64,000 nucleotides of DNA from Zhengitettix transpicula (GCA_037074705.1 JAYJMR010000018.1:285696-349695), one strand, 5' to 3'. Counted from the first letter of the stretch, positions 39,638 to 56,932 are shown. The notes: a model not told the origin generated them from the letters alone. Made by a program: numbers and translations.

Positions 39638-39820
39638 ACGACTGCCCGTTGTAATCTACGAACGTCTTCCTCGCCGCCGCACGCACGCAGCATAGCTGTT
39701 GCAAGCGAACATTAGTAAAAACTTACAAATTAATATTCCGCGGATCGAATTATTTTATAATTTTAATTTCTTCTCTACTAAAGTTTCTTTACATGTATAT
39801 ATATATACACTCTTCTGTGA

Positions 39821-39861
<41 letters not shown>

Positions 39862-40044
39862 ACGACTGCCCGTTGTAATCTACGAACGTCTTCCTCGCCG
39901 CCGCACGCACGCAGCATAGCTGTTGCAAGCGAACATTAGTAAAAACTTACAAATTAATATTCCGCGGATCGAATTATTTTATAATTTTAATTTCTTCTCT
40001 ACTAAAGTTTCTTTACATGTATATATATATACACTCTTCTGTGA

Positions 40045-40086
<42 letters not shown>

Positions 40087-40280
40087 ACGACTGCCCGTTG
40101 TAATCTACGAACGTCTTCCTCGCGTCTTCCTCGCCGCCGCACGCACGCAGCATAGCTGTTGCAAGCGAACATTAGTAAAAACTTACAAATTAATATTCCG
40201 CGGATCGAATTATTTTATAATTTTAATTTCTTCTCTACTAAAGTTTCTTTACATGTATATATATATACACTCTTCTGTGA

Positions 40281-40317
<37 letters not shown>

Positions 40318-40500
40318 ACGACTGCCCGTTGTAATCTACGAACGTCTTCCTCGCCGCCGCACGCACGCAGCATAGCTGTTGCAAGCGAACATTAGTAAAA
40401 ACTTACAAATTAATATTCCGCGGATCGAATTATTTTATAATTTTAATTTCTTCTCTACTAAAGTTTCTTTACATGTATATATATATACACTCTTCTGTGA

Positions 40501-40543
<43 letters not shown>

Positions 40544-40726
40544 ACGACTGCCCGTTGTAATCTACGAACGTCTTCCTCGCCGCCGCACGCACGCAGCATA
40601 GCTGTTGCAAGCGAACATTAGTAAAAACTTACAAATTAATATTCCGCGGATCGAATTATTTTATAATTTTAATTTCTTCTCTACTAAAGTTTCTTTACAT
40701 GTATATATATATACACTCTTCTGTGA

Positions 40727-40765
<39 letters not shown>

Positions 40766-40948
40766 ACGACTGCCCGTTGTAATCTACGAACGTCTTCCTC
40801 GCCGCCGCACGCACGCAGCATAGCTGTTGCAAGCGAACATTAGTAAAAACTTACAAATTAATATTCCGCGGATCGAATTATTTTATAATTTTAATTTCTT
40901 CTCTACTAAAGTTTCTTTACATGTATATATATATACACTCTTCTGTGA

Positions 40949-40988
<40 letters not shown>

Positions 40989-41171
40989 ACGACTGCCCGT
41001 TGTAATCTACGAACGTCTTCCTCGCCGCCGCACGCACGCAGCATAGCTGTTGCAAGCGAACATTAGTAAAAACTTACAAATTAATATTCCGCGGATCGAA
41101 TTATTTTATAATTTTAATTTCTTCTCTACTAAAGTTTCTTTACATGTATATATATATACACTCTTCTGTGA

Positions 41172-41213
<42 letters not shown>

Positions 41214-41396
41214 ACGACTGCCCGTTGTAATCTACGAACGTCTTCCTCGCCGCCGCACGCACGCAGCATAGCTGTTGCAAGCGAACATTAGTAAAAACTT
41301 ACAAATTAATATTCCGCGGATCGAATTATTTTATAATTTTAATTTCTTCTCTACTAAAGTTTCTTTACATGTATATATATATACACTCTTCTGTGA

Positions 41397-41438
<42 letters not shown>

Positions 41439-41623
41439 ACGACTGCCCGTTGTAATCTACGAACGTCTTCCTCGCCGCCGCACGCACGCAGCATAGCTGT
41501 TGCAAGCGAACATTAGTAAAAACTTACAAATTAATATTCCGCGGATCGAATTATTTTATAATTTTAATTTCTTCTCTACTAAAGTTTCTTTACATGTATA
41601 TATATATACACTCTTCTGTGAGA

Positions 41624-41665
<42 letters not shown>

Positions 41666-41848
41666 ACGACTGCCCGTTGTAATCTACGAACGTCTTCCTC
41701 GCCGCCGCACGCACGCAGCATAGCTGTTGCAAGCGAACATTAGTAAAAACTTACAAATTAATATTCCGCGGATCGAATTATTTTATAATTTTAATTTCTT
41801 CTCTACTAAAGTTTCTTTACATGTATATATATATACACTCTTCTGTGA

Positions 41849-41889
<41 letters not shown>

Positions 41890-42072
41890 ACGACTGCCCG
41901 TTGTAATCTACGAACGTCTTCCTCGCCGCCGCACGCACGCAGCATAGCTGTTGCAAGCGAACATTAGTAAAAACTTACAAATTAATATTCCGCGGATCGA
42001 ATTATTTTATAATTTTAATTTCTTCTCTACTAAAGTTTCTTTACATGTATATATATATACACTCTTCTGTGA

Positions 42073-42114
<42 letters not shown>

Positions 42115-42297
42115 ACGACTGCCCGTTGTAATCTACGAACGTCTTCCTCGCCGCCGCACGCACGCAGCATAGCTGTTGCAAGCGAACATTAGTAAAAACT
42201 TACAAATTAATATTCCGCGGATCGAATTATTTTATAATTTTAATTTCTTCTCTACTAAAGTTTCTTTACATGTATATATATATACACTCTTCTGTGA

Positions 42298-42338
<41 letters not shown>

Positions 42339-42521
42339 ACGACTGCCCGTTGTAATCTACGAACGTCTTCCTCGCCGCCGCACGCACGCAGCATAGCTGT
42401 TGCAAGCGAACATTAGTAAAAACTTACAAATTAATATTCCGCGGATCGAATTATTTTATAATTTTAATTTCTTCTCTACTAAAGTTTCTTTACATGTATA
42501 TATATATACACTCTTCTGTGA

Positions 42522-42562
<41 letters not shown>

Positions 42563-42745
42563 ACGACTGCCCGTTGTAATCTACGAACGTCTTCCTCGCC
42601 GCCGCACGCACGCAGCATAGCTGTTGCAAGCGAACATTAGTAAAAACTTACAAATTAATATTCCGCGGATCGAATTATTTTATAATTTTAATTTCTTCTC
42701 TACTAAAGTTTCTTTACATGTATATATATATACACTCTTCTGTGA

Positions 42746-42787
<42 letters not shown>

Positions 42788-42970
42788 ACGACTGCCCGTT
42801 GTAATCTACGAACGTCTTCCTCGCCGCCGCACGCACGCAGCATAGCTGTTGCAAGCGAACATTAGTAAAAACTTACAAATTAATATTCCGCGGATCGAAT
42901 TATTTTATAATTTTAATTTCTTCTCTACTAAAGTTTCTTTACATGTATATATATATACACTCTTCTGTGA

Positions 42971-43011
<41 letters not shown>

Positions 43012-43194
43012 ACGACTGCCCGTTGTAATCTACGAACGTCTTCCTCGCCGCCGCACGCACGCAGCATAGCTGTTGCAAGCGAACATTAGTAAAAACTTAC
43101 AAATTAATATTCCGCGGATCGAATTATTTTATAATTTTAATTTCTTCTCTACTAAAGTTTCTTTACATGTATATATATATACACTCTTCTGTGA

Positions 43195-43236
<42 letters not shown>

Positions 43237-43419
43237 ACGACTGCCCGTTGTAATCTACGAACGTCTTCCTCGCCGCCGCACGCACGCAGCATAGCTGTTG
43301 CAAGCGAACATTAGTAAAAACTTACAAATTAATATTCCGCGGATCGAATTATTTTATAATTTTAATTTCTTCTCTACTAAAGTTTCTTTACATGTATATA
43401 TATATACACTCTTCTGTGA

Positions 43420-43460
<41 letters not shown>

Positions 43461-43643
43461 ACGACTGCCCGTTGTAATCTACGAACGTCTTCCTCGCCGC
43501 CGCACGCACGCAGCATAGCTGTTGCAAGCGAACATTAGTAAAAACTTACAAATTAATATTCCGCGGATCGAATTATTTTATAATTTTAATTTCTTCTCTA
43601 CTAAAGTTTCTTTACATGTATATATATATACACTCTTCTGTGA

Positions 43644-43685
<42 letters not shown>

Positions 43686-43868
43686 ACGACTGCCCGTTGT
43701 AATCTACGAACGTCTTCCTCGCCGCCGCACGCACGCAGCATAGCTGTTGCAAGCGAACATTAGTAAAAACTTACAAATTAATATTCCGCGGATCGAATTA
43801 TTTTATAATTTTAATTTCTTCTCTACTAAAGTTTCTTTACATGTATATATATATACACTCTTCTGTGA

Positions 43869-43909
<41 letters not shown>

Positions 43910-44092
43910 ACGACTGCCCGTTGTAATCTACGAACGTCTTCCTCGCCGCCGCACGCACGCAGCATAGCTGTTGCAAGCGAACATTAGTAAAAACTTACAA
44001 ATTAATATTCCGCGGATCGAATTATTTTATAATTTTAATTTCTTCTCTACTAAAGTTTCTTTACATGTATATATATATACACTCTTCTGTGA

Positions 44093-44133
<41 letters not shown>

Positions 44134-44316
44134 ACGACTGCCCGTTGTAATCTACGAACGTCTTCCTCGCCGCCGCACGCACGCAGCATAGCTGTTGCAA
44201 GCGAACATTAGTAAAAACTTACAAATTAATATTCCGCGGATCGAATTATTTTATAATTTTAATTTCTTCTCTACTAAAGTTTCTTTACATGTATATATAT
44301 ATACACTCTTCTGTGA

Positions 44317-44356
<40 letters not shown>

Positions 44357-44539
44357 ACGACTGCCCGTTGTAATCTACGAACGTCTTCCTCGCCGCCGCA
44401 CGCACGCAGCATAGCTGTTGCAAGCGAACATTAGTAAAAACTTACAAATTAATATTCCGCGGATCGAATTATTTTATAATTTTAATTTCTTCTCTACTAA
44501 AGTTTCTTTACATGTATATATATATACACTCTTCTGTGA

Positions 44540-44581
<42 letters not shown>

Positions 44582-44764
44582 ACGACTGCCCGTTGTAATC
44601 TACGAACGTCTTCCTCGCCGCCGCACGCACGCAGCATAGCTGTTGCAAGCGAACATTAGTAAAAACTTACAAATTAATATTCCGCGGATCGAATTATTTT
44701 ATAATTTTAATTTCTTCTCTACTAAAGTTTCTTTACATGTATATATATATACACTCTTCTGTGA

Positions 44765-44806
<42 letters not shown>

Positions 44807-44989
44807 ACGACTGCCCGTTGTAATCTACGAACGTCTTCCTCGCCGCCGCACGCACGCAGCATAGCTGTTGCAAGCGAACATTAGTAAAAACTTACAAATT
44901 AATATTCCGCGGATCGAATTATTTTATAATTTTAATTTCTTCTCTACTAAAGTTTCTTTACATGTATATATATATACACTCTTCTGTGA

Positions 44990-45031
<42 letters not shown>

Positions 45032-45214
45032 ACGACTGCCCGTTGTAATCTACGAACGTCTTCCTCGCCGCCGCACGCACGCAGCATAGCTGTTGCAAGC
45101 GAACATTAGTAAAAACTTACAAATTAATATTCCGCGGATCGAATTATTTTATAATTTTAATTTCTTCTCTACTAAAGTTTCTTTACATGTATATATATAT
45201 ACACTCTTCTGTGA

Positions 45215-45255
<41 letters not shown>

Positions 45256-45423
45256 ACGACTGCCCGTTGTAATCTACGAACGTCTTCCTCGCCGCCGCAC
45301 GCACGCAGCATAGCTGTTGCAAGCGAACATTAGTAAAAACTTACAAATTAATATTCCGCGGATCGAATTATTTTATAATTTTAAAGTTTCTTTACATGTA
45401 TATATATATACACTCTTCTGTGA

Positions 45424-45465
<42 letters not shown>

Positions 45466-45648
45466 ACGACTGCCCGTTGTAATCTACGAACGTCTTCCTC
45501 GCCGCCGCACGCACGCAGCATAGCTGTTGCAAGCGAACATTAGTAAAAACTTACAAATTAATATTCCGCGGATCGAATTATTTTATAATTTTAATTTCTT
45601 CTCTACTAAAGTTTCTTTACATGTATATATATATACACTCTTCTGTGA

Positions 45649-45690
<42 letters not shown>

Positions 45691-45873
45691 ACGACTGCCC
45701 GTTGTAATCTACGAACGTCTTCCTCGCCGCCGCACGCACGCAGCATAGCTGTTGCAAGCGAACATTAGTAAAAACTTACAAATTAATATTCCGCGGATCG
45801 AATTATTTTATAATTTTAATTTCTTCTCTACTAAAGTTTCTTTACATGTATATATATATACACTCTTCTGTGA

Positions 45874-45916
<43 letters not shown>

Positions 45917-46095
45917 ACGACTGCCCGTTGTAATCTACGAACGCCTCGCCGCCGCACGCACGCAGCATAGCTGTTGCAAGCGAACATTAGTAAAAACTTA
46001 CAAATTAATATTCCGCGGATCGAATTATTTTATAATTTTAATTTCTTCTCTACTAAAGTTTCTTTACATGTATATATATATACACTCTTCTGTGA

Positions 46096-46135
<40 letters not shown>

Positions 46136-46318
46136 ACGACTGCCCGTTGTAATCTACGAACGTCTTCCTCGCCGCCGCACGCACGCAGCATAGCTGTTGC
46201 AAGCGAACATTAGTAAAAACTTACAAATTAATATTCCGCGGATCGAATTATTTTATAATTTTAATTTCTTCTCTACTAAAGTTTCTTTACATGTATATAT
46301 ATATACACTCTTCTGTGA

Positions 46319-46361
<43 letters not shown>

Positions 46362-46544
46362 ACGACTGCCCGTTGTAATCTACGAACGTCTTCCTCGCCG
46401 CCGCACGCACGCAGCATAGCTGTTGCAAGCGAACATTAGTAAAAACTTACAAATTAATATTCCGCGGATCGAATTATTTTATAATTTTAATTTCTTCTCT
46501 ACTAAAGTTTCTTTACATGTATATATATATACACTCTTCTGTGA

Positions 46545-46586
<42 letters not shown>

Positions 46587-46769
46587 ACGACTGCCCGTTG
46601 TAATCTACGAACGTCTTCCTCGCCGCCGCACGCACGCAGCATAGCTGTTGCAAGCGAACATTAGTAAAAACTTACAAATTAATATTCCGCGGATCGAATT
46701 ATTTTATAATTTTAATTTCTTCTCTACTAAAGTTTCTTTACATGTATATATATATACACTCTTCTGTGA

Positions 46770-46812
<43 letters not shown>

Positions 46813-46995
46813 ACGACTGCCCGTTGTAATCTACGAACGTCTTCCTCGCCGCCGCACGCACGCAGCATAGCTGTTGCAAGCGAACATTAGTAAAAACTTA
46901 CAAATTAATATTCCGCGGATCGAATTATTTTATAATTTTAATTTCTTCTCTACTAAAGTTTCTTTACATGTATATATATATACACTCTTCTGTGA

Positions 46996-47037
<42 letters not shown>

Positions 47038-47220
47038 ACGACTGCCCGTTGTAATCTACGAACGTCTTCCTCGCCGCCGCACGCACGCAGCATAGCTGTT
47101 GCAAGCGAACATTAGTAAAAACTTACAAATTAATATTCCGCGGATCGAATTATTTTATAATTTTAATTTCTTCTCTACTAAAGTTTCTTTACATGTATAT
47201 ATATATACACTCTTCTGTGA

Positions 47221-47263
<43 letters not shown>

Positions 47264-47446
47264 ACGACTGCCCGTTGTAATCTACGAACGTCTTCCTCGC
47301 CGCCGCACGCACGCAGCATAGCTGTTGCAAGCGAACATTAGTAAAAACTTACAAATTAATATTCCGCGGATCGAATTATTTTATAATTTTAATTTCTTCT
47401 CTACTAAAGTTTCTTTACATGTATATATATATACACTCTTCTGTGA

Positions 47447-47488
<42 letters not shown>

Positions 47489-47671
47489 ACGACTGCCCGT
47501 TGTAATCTACGAACGTCTTCCTCGCCGCCGCACGCACGCAGCATAGCTGTTGCAAGCGAACATTAGTAAAAACTTACAAATTAATATTCCGCGGATCGAA
47601 TTATTTTATAATTTTAATTTCTTCTCTACTAAAGTTTCTTTACATGTATATATATATACACTCTTCTGTGA

Positions 47672-47713
<42 letters not shown>

Positions 47714-47896
47714 ACGACTGCCCGTTGTAATCTACGAACGTCTTCCTCGCCGCCGCACGCACGCAGCATAGCTGTTGCAAGCGAACATTAGTAAAAACTT
47801 ACAAATTAATATTCCGCGGATCGAATTATTTTATAATTTTAATTTCTTCTCTACTAAAGTTTCTTTACATGTATATATATATACACTCTTCTGTGA

Positions 47897-47937
<41 letters not shown>

Positions 47938-48120
47938 ACGACTGCCCGTTGTAATCTACGAACGTCTTCCTCGCCGCCGCACGCACGCAGCATAGCTGTT
48001 GCAAGCGAACATTAGTAAAAACTTACAAATTAATATTCCGCGGATCGAATTATTTTATAATTTTAATTTCTTCTCTACTAAAGTTTCTTTACATGTATAT
48101 ATATATACACTCTTCTGTGA

Positions 48121-48162
<42 letters not shown>

Positions 48163-48345
48163 ACGACTGCCCGTTGTAATCTACGAACGTCTTCCTCGCC
48201 GCCGCACGCACGCAGCATAGCTGTTGCAAGCGAACATTAGTAAAAACTTACAAATTAATATTCCGCGGATCGAATTATTTTATAATTTTAATTTCTTCTC
48301 TACTAAAGTTTCTTTACATGTATATATATATACACTCTTCTGTGA

Positions 48346-48387
<42 letters not shown>

Positions 48388-48570
48388 ACGACTGCCCGTT
48401 GTAATCTACGAACGTCTTCCTCGCCGCCGCACGCACGCAGCATAGCTGTTGCAAGCGAACATTAGTAAAAACTTACAAATTAATATTCCGCGGATCGAAT
48501 TATTTTATAATTTTAATTTCTTCTCTACTAAAGTTTCTTTACATGTATATATATATACACTCTTCTGTGA

Positions 48571-48611
<41 letters not shown>

Positions 48612-48794
48612 ACGACTGCCCGTTGTAATCTACGAACGTCTTCCTCGCCGCCGCACGCACGCAGCATAGCTGTTGCAAGCGAACATTAGTAAAAACTTAC
48701 AAATTAATATTCCGCGGATCGAATTATTTTATAATTTTAATTTCTTCTCTACTAAAGTTTCTTTACATGTATATATATATACACTCTTCTGTGA

Positions 48795-48836
<42 letters not shown>

Positions 48837-49019
48837 ACGACTGCCCGTTGTAATCTACGAACGTCTTCCTCGCCGCCGCACGCACGCAGCATAGCTGTTG
48901 CAAGCGAACATTAGTAAAAACTTACAAATTAATATTCCGCGGATCGAATTATTTTATAATTTTAATTTCTTCTCTACTAAAGTTTCTTTACATGTATATA
49001 TATATACACTCTTCTGTGA

Positions 49020-49062
<43 letters not shown>

Positions 49063-49245
49063 ACGACTGCCCGTTGTAATCTACGAACGTCTTCCTCGCC
49101 GCCGCACGCACGCAGCATAGCTGTTGCAAGCGAACATTAGTAAAAACTTACAAATTAATATTCCGCGGATCGAATTATTTTATAATTTTAATTTCTTCTC
49201 TACTAAAGTTTCTTTACATGTATATATATATACACTCTTCTGTGA

Positions 49246-49287
<42 letters not shown>

Positions 49288-49470
49288 ACGACTGCCCGTT
49301 GTAATCTACGAACGTCTTCCTCGCCGCCGCACGCACGCAGCATAGCTGTTGCAAGCGAACATTAGTAAAAACTTACAAATTAATATTCCGCGGATCGAAT
49401 TATTTTATAATTTTAATTTCTTCTCTACTAAAGTTTCTTTACATGTATATATATATACACTCTTCTGTGA

Positions 49471-49512
<42 letters not shown>

Positions 49513-49695
49513 ACGACTGCCCGTTGTAATCTACGAACGTCTTCCTCGCCGCCGCACGCACGCAGCATAGCTGTTGCAAGCGAACATTAGTAAAAACTTA
49601 CAAATTAATATTCCGCGGATCGAATTATTTTATAATTTTAATTTCTTCTCTACTAAAGTTTCTTTACATGTATATATATATACACTCTTCTGTGA

Positions 49696-49737
<42 letters not shown>

Positions 49738-49920
49738 ACGACTGCCCGTTGTAATCTACGAACGTCTTCCTCGCCGCCGCACGCACGCAGCATAGCTGTT
49801 GCAAGCGAACATTAGTAAAAACTTACAAATTAATATTCCGCGGATCGAATTATTTTATAATTTTAATTTCTTCTCTACTAAAGTTTCTTTACATGTATAT
49901 ATATATACACTCTTCTGTGA

Positions 49921-49963
<43 letters not shown>

Positions 49964-50146
49964 ACGACTGCCCGTTGTAATCTACGAACGTCTTCCTCGC
50001 CGCCGCACGCACGCAGCATAGCTGTTGCAAGCGAACATTAGTAAAAACTTACAAATTAATATTCCGCGGATCGAATTATTTTATAATTTTAATTTCTTCT
50101 CTACTAAAGTTTCTTTACATGTATATATATATACACTCTTCTGTGA

Positions 50147-50188
<42 letters not shown>

Positions 50189-50372
50189 ACGACTGCCCGT
50201 TGTAATCTACGAACGTCTTCCTCGCCGCCGCACGCACGCAGCATAGCTGTTGCAAGCGAACATTAGTAAAAACTTACAAATTAATATTCCGCGGATCGAA
50301 TTATTTTATAATTTTAATTTCTTTCTCTACTAAAGTTTCTTTACATGTATATATATATACACTCTTCTGTGA

Positions 50373-50414
<42 letters not shown>

Positions 50415-50597
50415 ACGACTGCCCGTTGTAATCTACGAACGTCTTCCTCGCCGCCGCACGCACGCAGCATAGCTGTTGCAAGCGAACATTAGTAAAAACT
50501 TACAAATTAATATTCCGCGGATCGAATTATTTTATAATTTTAATTTCTTCTCTACTAAAGTTTCTTTACATGTATATATATATACACTCTTCTGTGA

Positions 50598-50639
<42 letters not shown>

Positions 50640-50821
50640 ACGATGCCCGTTGTAATCTACGAACGTCTTCCTCGCCGCCGCACGCACGCAGCATAGCTGT
50701 TGCAAGCGAACATTAGTAAAAACTTACAAATTAATATTCCGCGGATCGAATTATTTTATAATTTTAATTTCTTCTCTACTAAAGTTTCTTTACATGTATA
50801 TATATATACACTCTTCTGTGA

Positions 50822-50863
<42 letters not shown>

Positions 50864-51046
50864 ACGACTGCCCGTTGTAATCTACGAACGTCTTCCTCGC
50901 CGCCGCACGCACGCAGCATAGCTGTTGCAAGCGAACATTAGTAAAAACTTACAAATTAATATTCCGCGGATCGAATTATTTTATAATTTTAATTTCTTCT
51001 CTACTAAAGTTTCTTTACATGTATATATATATACACTCTTCTGTGA

Positions 51047-51088
<42 letters not shown>

Positions 51089-51271
51089 ACGACTGCCCGT
51101 TGTAATCTACGAACGTCTTCCTCGCCGCCGCACGCACGCAGCATAGCTGTTGCAAGCGAACATTAGTAAAAACTTACAAATTAATATTCCGCGGATCGAA
51201 TTATTTTATAATTTTAATTTCTTCTCTACTAAAGTTTCTTTACATGTATATATATATACACTCTTCTGTGA

Positions 51272-51312
<41 letters not shown>

Positions 51313-51495
51313 ACGACTGCCCGTTGTAATCTACGAACGTCTTCCTCGCCGCCGCACGCACGCAGCATAGCTGTTGCAAGCGAACATTAGTAAAAACTTA
51401 CAAATTAATATTCCGCGGATCGAATTATTTTATAATTTTAATTTCTTCTCTACTAAAGTTTCTTTACATGTATATATATATACACTCTTCTGTGA

Positions 51496-51536
<41 letters not shown>

Positions 51537-51719
51537 ACGACTGCCCGTTGTAATCTACGAACGTCTTCCTCGCCGCCGCACGCACGCAGCATAGCTGTTG
51601 CAAGCGAACATTAGTAAAAACTTACAAATTAATATTCCGCGTATCGAATTATTTTATAATTTTAATTTCTTCTCTACTAAAGTTTCTTTACATGTATATA
51701 TATATACACTCTTCTGTGA

Positions 51720-51761
<42 letters not shown>

Positions 51762-51944
51762 ACGACTGCCCGTTGTAATCTACGAACGTCTTCCTCGCCG
51801 CCGCACGCACGCAGCATAGCTGTTGCAAGCGAACATTAGTAAAAACTTACAAATTAATATTCCGCGGATCGAATTATTTTATAATTTTAATTTCTTCTCT
51901 ACTAAAGTTTCTTTACATGTATATATATATACACTCTTCTGTGA

Positions 51945-51987
<43 letters not shown>

Positions 51988-52170
51988 ACGACTGCCCGTT
52001 GTAATCTACGAACGTCTTCCTCGCCGCCGCACGCACGCAGCATAGCTGTTGCAAGCGAACATTAGTAAAAACTTACAAATTAATATTCCGCGGATCGAAT
52101 TATTTTATAATTTTAATTTCTTCTCTACTAAAGTTTCTTTACATGTATATATATATACACTCTTCTGTGA

Positions 52171-52212
<42 letters not shown>

Positions 52213-52395
52213 ACGACTGCCCGTTGTAATCTACGAACGTCTTCCTCGCCGCCGCACGCACGCAGCATAGCTGTTGCAAGCGAACATTAGTAAAAACTTA
52301 CAAATTAATATTCCGCGGATCGAATTATTTTATAATTTTAATTTCTTCTCTACTAAAGTTTCTTTACATGTATATATATATACACTCTTCTGTGA

Positions 52396-52437
<42 letters not shown>

Positions 52438-52620
52438 ACGACTGCCCGTTGTAATCTACGAACGTCTTCCTCGCCGCCGCACGCACGCAGCATAGCTGTT
52501 GCAAGCGAACATTAGTAAAAACTTACAAATTAATATTCCGCGGATCGAATTATTTTATAATTTTAATTTCTTCTCTACTAAAGTTTCTTTACATGTATAT
52601 ATATATACACTCTTCTGTGA

Positions 52621-52662
<42 letters not shown>

Positions 52663-52850
52663 ACGACTGCCCGTCCCGTTGTAATCTACGAACGTCTTCC
52701 TCGCCGCCGCACGCACGCAGCATAGCTGTTGCAAGCGAACATTAGTAAAAACTTACAAATTAATATTCCGCGGATCGAATTATTTTATAATTTTAATTTC
52801 TTCTCTACTAAAGTTTCTTTACATGTATATATATATACACTCTTCTGTGA

Positions 52851-52891
<41 letters not shown>

Positions 52892-53074
52892 ACGACTGCC
52901 CGTTGTAATCTACGAACGTCTTCCTCGCCGCCGCACGCACGCAGCATAGCTGTTGCAAGCGAACATTAGTAAAAACTTACAAATTAATATTCCGCGGATC
53001 GAATTATTTTATAATTTTAATTTCTTCTCTACTAAAGTTTCTTTACATGTATATATATATACACTCTTCTGTGA

Positions 53075-53115
<41 letters not shown>

Positions 53116-53298
53116 ACGACTGCCCGTTGTAATCTACGAACGTCTTCCTCGCCGCCGCACGCACGCAGCATAGCTGTTGCAAGCGAACATTAGTAAAAAC
53201 TTACAAATTAATATTCCGCGGATCGAATTATTTTATAATTTTAATTTCTTCTCTACTAAAGTTTCTTTACATGTATATATATATACACTCTTCTGTGA

Positions 53299-53340
<42 letters not shown>

Positions 53341-53523
53341 ACGACTGCCCGTTGTAATCTACGAACGTCTTCCTCGCCGCCGCACGCACGCAGCATAGCT
53401 GTTGCAAGCGAACATTAGTAAAAACTTACAAATTAATATTCCGCGGATCGAATTATTTTATAATTTTAATTTCTTCTCTACTAAAGTTTCTTTACATGTA
53501 TATATATATACACTCTTCTGTGA

Positions 53524-53565
<42 letters not shown>

Positions 53566-53748
53566 ACGACTGCCCGTTGTAATCTACGAACGTCTTCCTC
53601 GCCGCCGCACGCACGCAGCATAGCTGTTGCAAGCGAACATTAGTAAAAACTTACAAATTAATATTCCGCGGATCGAATTATTTTATAATTTTAATTTCTT
53701 CTCTACTAAAGTTTCTTTACATGTATATATATATACACTCTTCTGTGA

Positions 53749-53789
<41 letters not shown>

Positions 53790-53972
53790 ACGACTGCCCG
53801 TTGTAATCTACGAACGTCTTCCTCGCCGCCGCACGCACGCAGCATAGCTGTTGCAAGCGAACATTAGTAAAAACTTACAAATTAATATTCCGCGGATCGA
53901 ATTATTTTATAATTTTAATTTCTTCTCTACTAAAGTTTCTTTACATGTATATATATATACACTCTTCTGTGA

Positions 53973-54013
<41 letters not shown>

Positions 54014-54196
54014 ACGACTGCCCGTTGTAATCTACGAACGTCTTCCTCGCCGCCGCACGCACGCAGCATAGCTGTTGCAAGCGAACATTAGTAAAAACTT
54101 ACAAATTAATATTCCGCGGATCGAATTATTTTATAATTTTAATTTCTTCTCTACTAAAGTTTCTTTACATGTATATATATATACACTCTTCTGTGA

Positions 54197-54238
<42 letters not shown>

Positions 54239-54421
54239 ACGACTGCCCGTTGTAATCTACGAACGTCTTCCTCGCCGCCGCACGCACGCAGCATAGCTGT
54301 TGCAAGCGAACATTAGTAAAAACTTACAAATTAATATTCCGCGGATCGAATTATTTTATAATTTTAATTTCTTCTCTACTAAAGTTTCTTTACATGTATA
54401 TATATATACACTCTTCTGTGA

Positions 54422-54462
<41 letters not shown>

Positions 54463-54645
54463 ACGACTGCCCGTTGTAATCTACGAACGTCTTCCTCGCC
54501 GCCGCACGCACGCAGCATAGCTGTTGCAAGCGAACATTAGTAAAAACTTACAAATTAATATTCCGCGGATCGAATTATTTTATAATTTTAATTTCTTCTC
54601 TACTAAAGTTTCTTTACATGTATATATATATACACTCTTCTGTGA

Positions 54646-54687
<42 letters not shown>

Positions 54688-54870
54688 ACGACTGCCCGTT
54701 GTAATCTACGAACGTCTTCCTCGCCGCCGCACGCACGCAGCATAGCTGTTGCAAGCGAACATTAGTAAAAACTTACAAATTAATATTCCGCGGATCGAAT
54801 TATTTTATAATTTTAATTTCTTCTCTACTAAAGTTTCTTTACATGTATATATATATACACTCTTCTGTGA

Positions 54871-54912
<42 letters not shown>

Positions 54913-55095
54913 ACGACTGCCCGTTGTAATCTACGAACGTCTTCCTCGCCGCCGCACGCACGCAGCATAGCTGTTGCAAGCGAACATTAGTAAAAACTTA
55001 CAAATTAATATTCCGCGGATCGAATTATTTTATAATTTTAATTTCTTCTCTACTAAAGTTTCTTTACATGTATATATATATACACTCTTCTGTGA

Positions 55096-55136
<41 letters not shown>

Positions 55137-55319
55137 ACGACTGCCCGTTGTAATCTACGAACGTCTTCCTCGCCGCCGCACGCACGCAGCATAGCTGTTG
55201 CAAGCGAACATTAGTAAAAACTTACAAATTAATATTCCGCGGATCGAATTATTTTATAATTTTAATTTCTTCTCTACTAAAGTTTCTTTACATGTATATA
55301 TATATACACTCTTCTGTGA

Positions 55320-55360
<41 letters not shown>

Positions 55361-55543
55361 ACGACTGCCCGTTGTAATCTACGAACGTCTTCCTCGCCGC
55401 CGCACGCACGCAGCATAGCTGTTGCAAGCGAACATTAGTAAAAACTTACAAATTAATATTCCGCGGATCGAATTATTTTATAATTTTAATTTCTTCTCTA
55501 CTAAAGTTTCTTTACATGTATATATATATACACTCTTCTGTGA

Positions 55544-55584
<41 letters not shown>

Positions 55585-55767
55585 ACGACTGCCCGTTGTA
55601 ATCTACGAACGTCTTCCTCGCCGCCGCACGCACGCAGCATAGCTGTTGCAAGCGAACATTAGTAAAAACTTACAAATTAATATTCCGCGGATCGAATTAT
55701 TTTATAATTTTAATTTCTTCTCTACTAAAGTTTCTTTACATGTATATATATATACACTCTTCTGTGA

Positions 55768-55809
<42 letters not shown>

Positions 55810-55992
55810 ACGACTGCCCGTTGTAATCTACGAACGTCTTCCTCGCCGCCGCACGCACGCAGCATAGCTGTTGCAAGCGAACATTAGTAAAAACTTACAA
55901 ATTAATATTCCGCGGATCGAATTATTTTATAATTTTAATTTCTTCTCTACTAAAGTTTCTTTACATGTATATATATATACACTCTTCTGTGA

Positions 55993-56033
<41 letters not shown>

Positions 56034-56216
56034 ACGACTGCCCGTTGTAATCTACGAACGTCTTCCTCGCCGCCGCACGCACGCAGCATAGCTGTTGCAA
56101 GCGAACATTAGTAAAAACTTACAAATTAATATTCCGCGGATCGAATTATTTTATAATTTTAATTTCTTCTCTACTAAAGTTTCTTTACATGTATATATAT
56201 ATACACTCTTCTGTGA

Positions 56217-56258
<42 letters not shown>

Positions 56259-56441
56259 ACGACTGCCCGTTGTAATCTACGAACGTCTTCCTCGCCGCCG
56301 CACGCACGCAGCATAGCTGTTGCAAGCGAACATTAGTAAAAACTTACAAATTAATATTCCGCGGATCGAATTATTTTATAATTTTAATTTCTTCTCTACT
56401 AAAGTTTCTTTACATGTATATATATATACACTCTTCTGTGA

Positions 56442-56482
<41 letters not shown>

Positions 56483-56668
56483 ACGACTGCCCGTTGTAAT
56501 CTACGAACGTCTTCCTCGCCGCCGCACGCACGCAGCATAGCTGTTGCAAGCGAACATTAGTAAAAACTTACAAATAATTAATATTCCGCGGATCGAATTA
56601 TTTTATAATTTTAATTTCTTCTCTACTAAAGTTTCTTTACATGTATATATATATACACTCTTCTGTGA

Positions 56669-56708
<40 letters not shown>

Positions 56709-56891
56709 ACGACTGCCCGTTGTAATCTACGAACGTCTTCCTCGCCGCCGCACGCACGCAGCATAGCTGTTGCAAGCGAACATTAGTAAAAACTTACAAA
56801 TTAATATTCCGCGGATCGAATTATTTTATAATTTTAATTTCTTCTCTACTAAAGTTTCTTTACATGTATATATATATACACTCTTCTGTGA

Positions 56892-56932
<41 letters not shown>
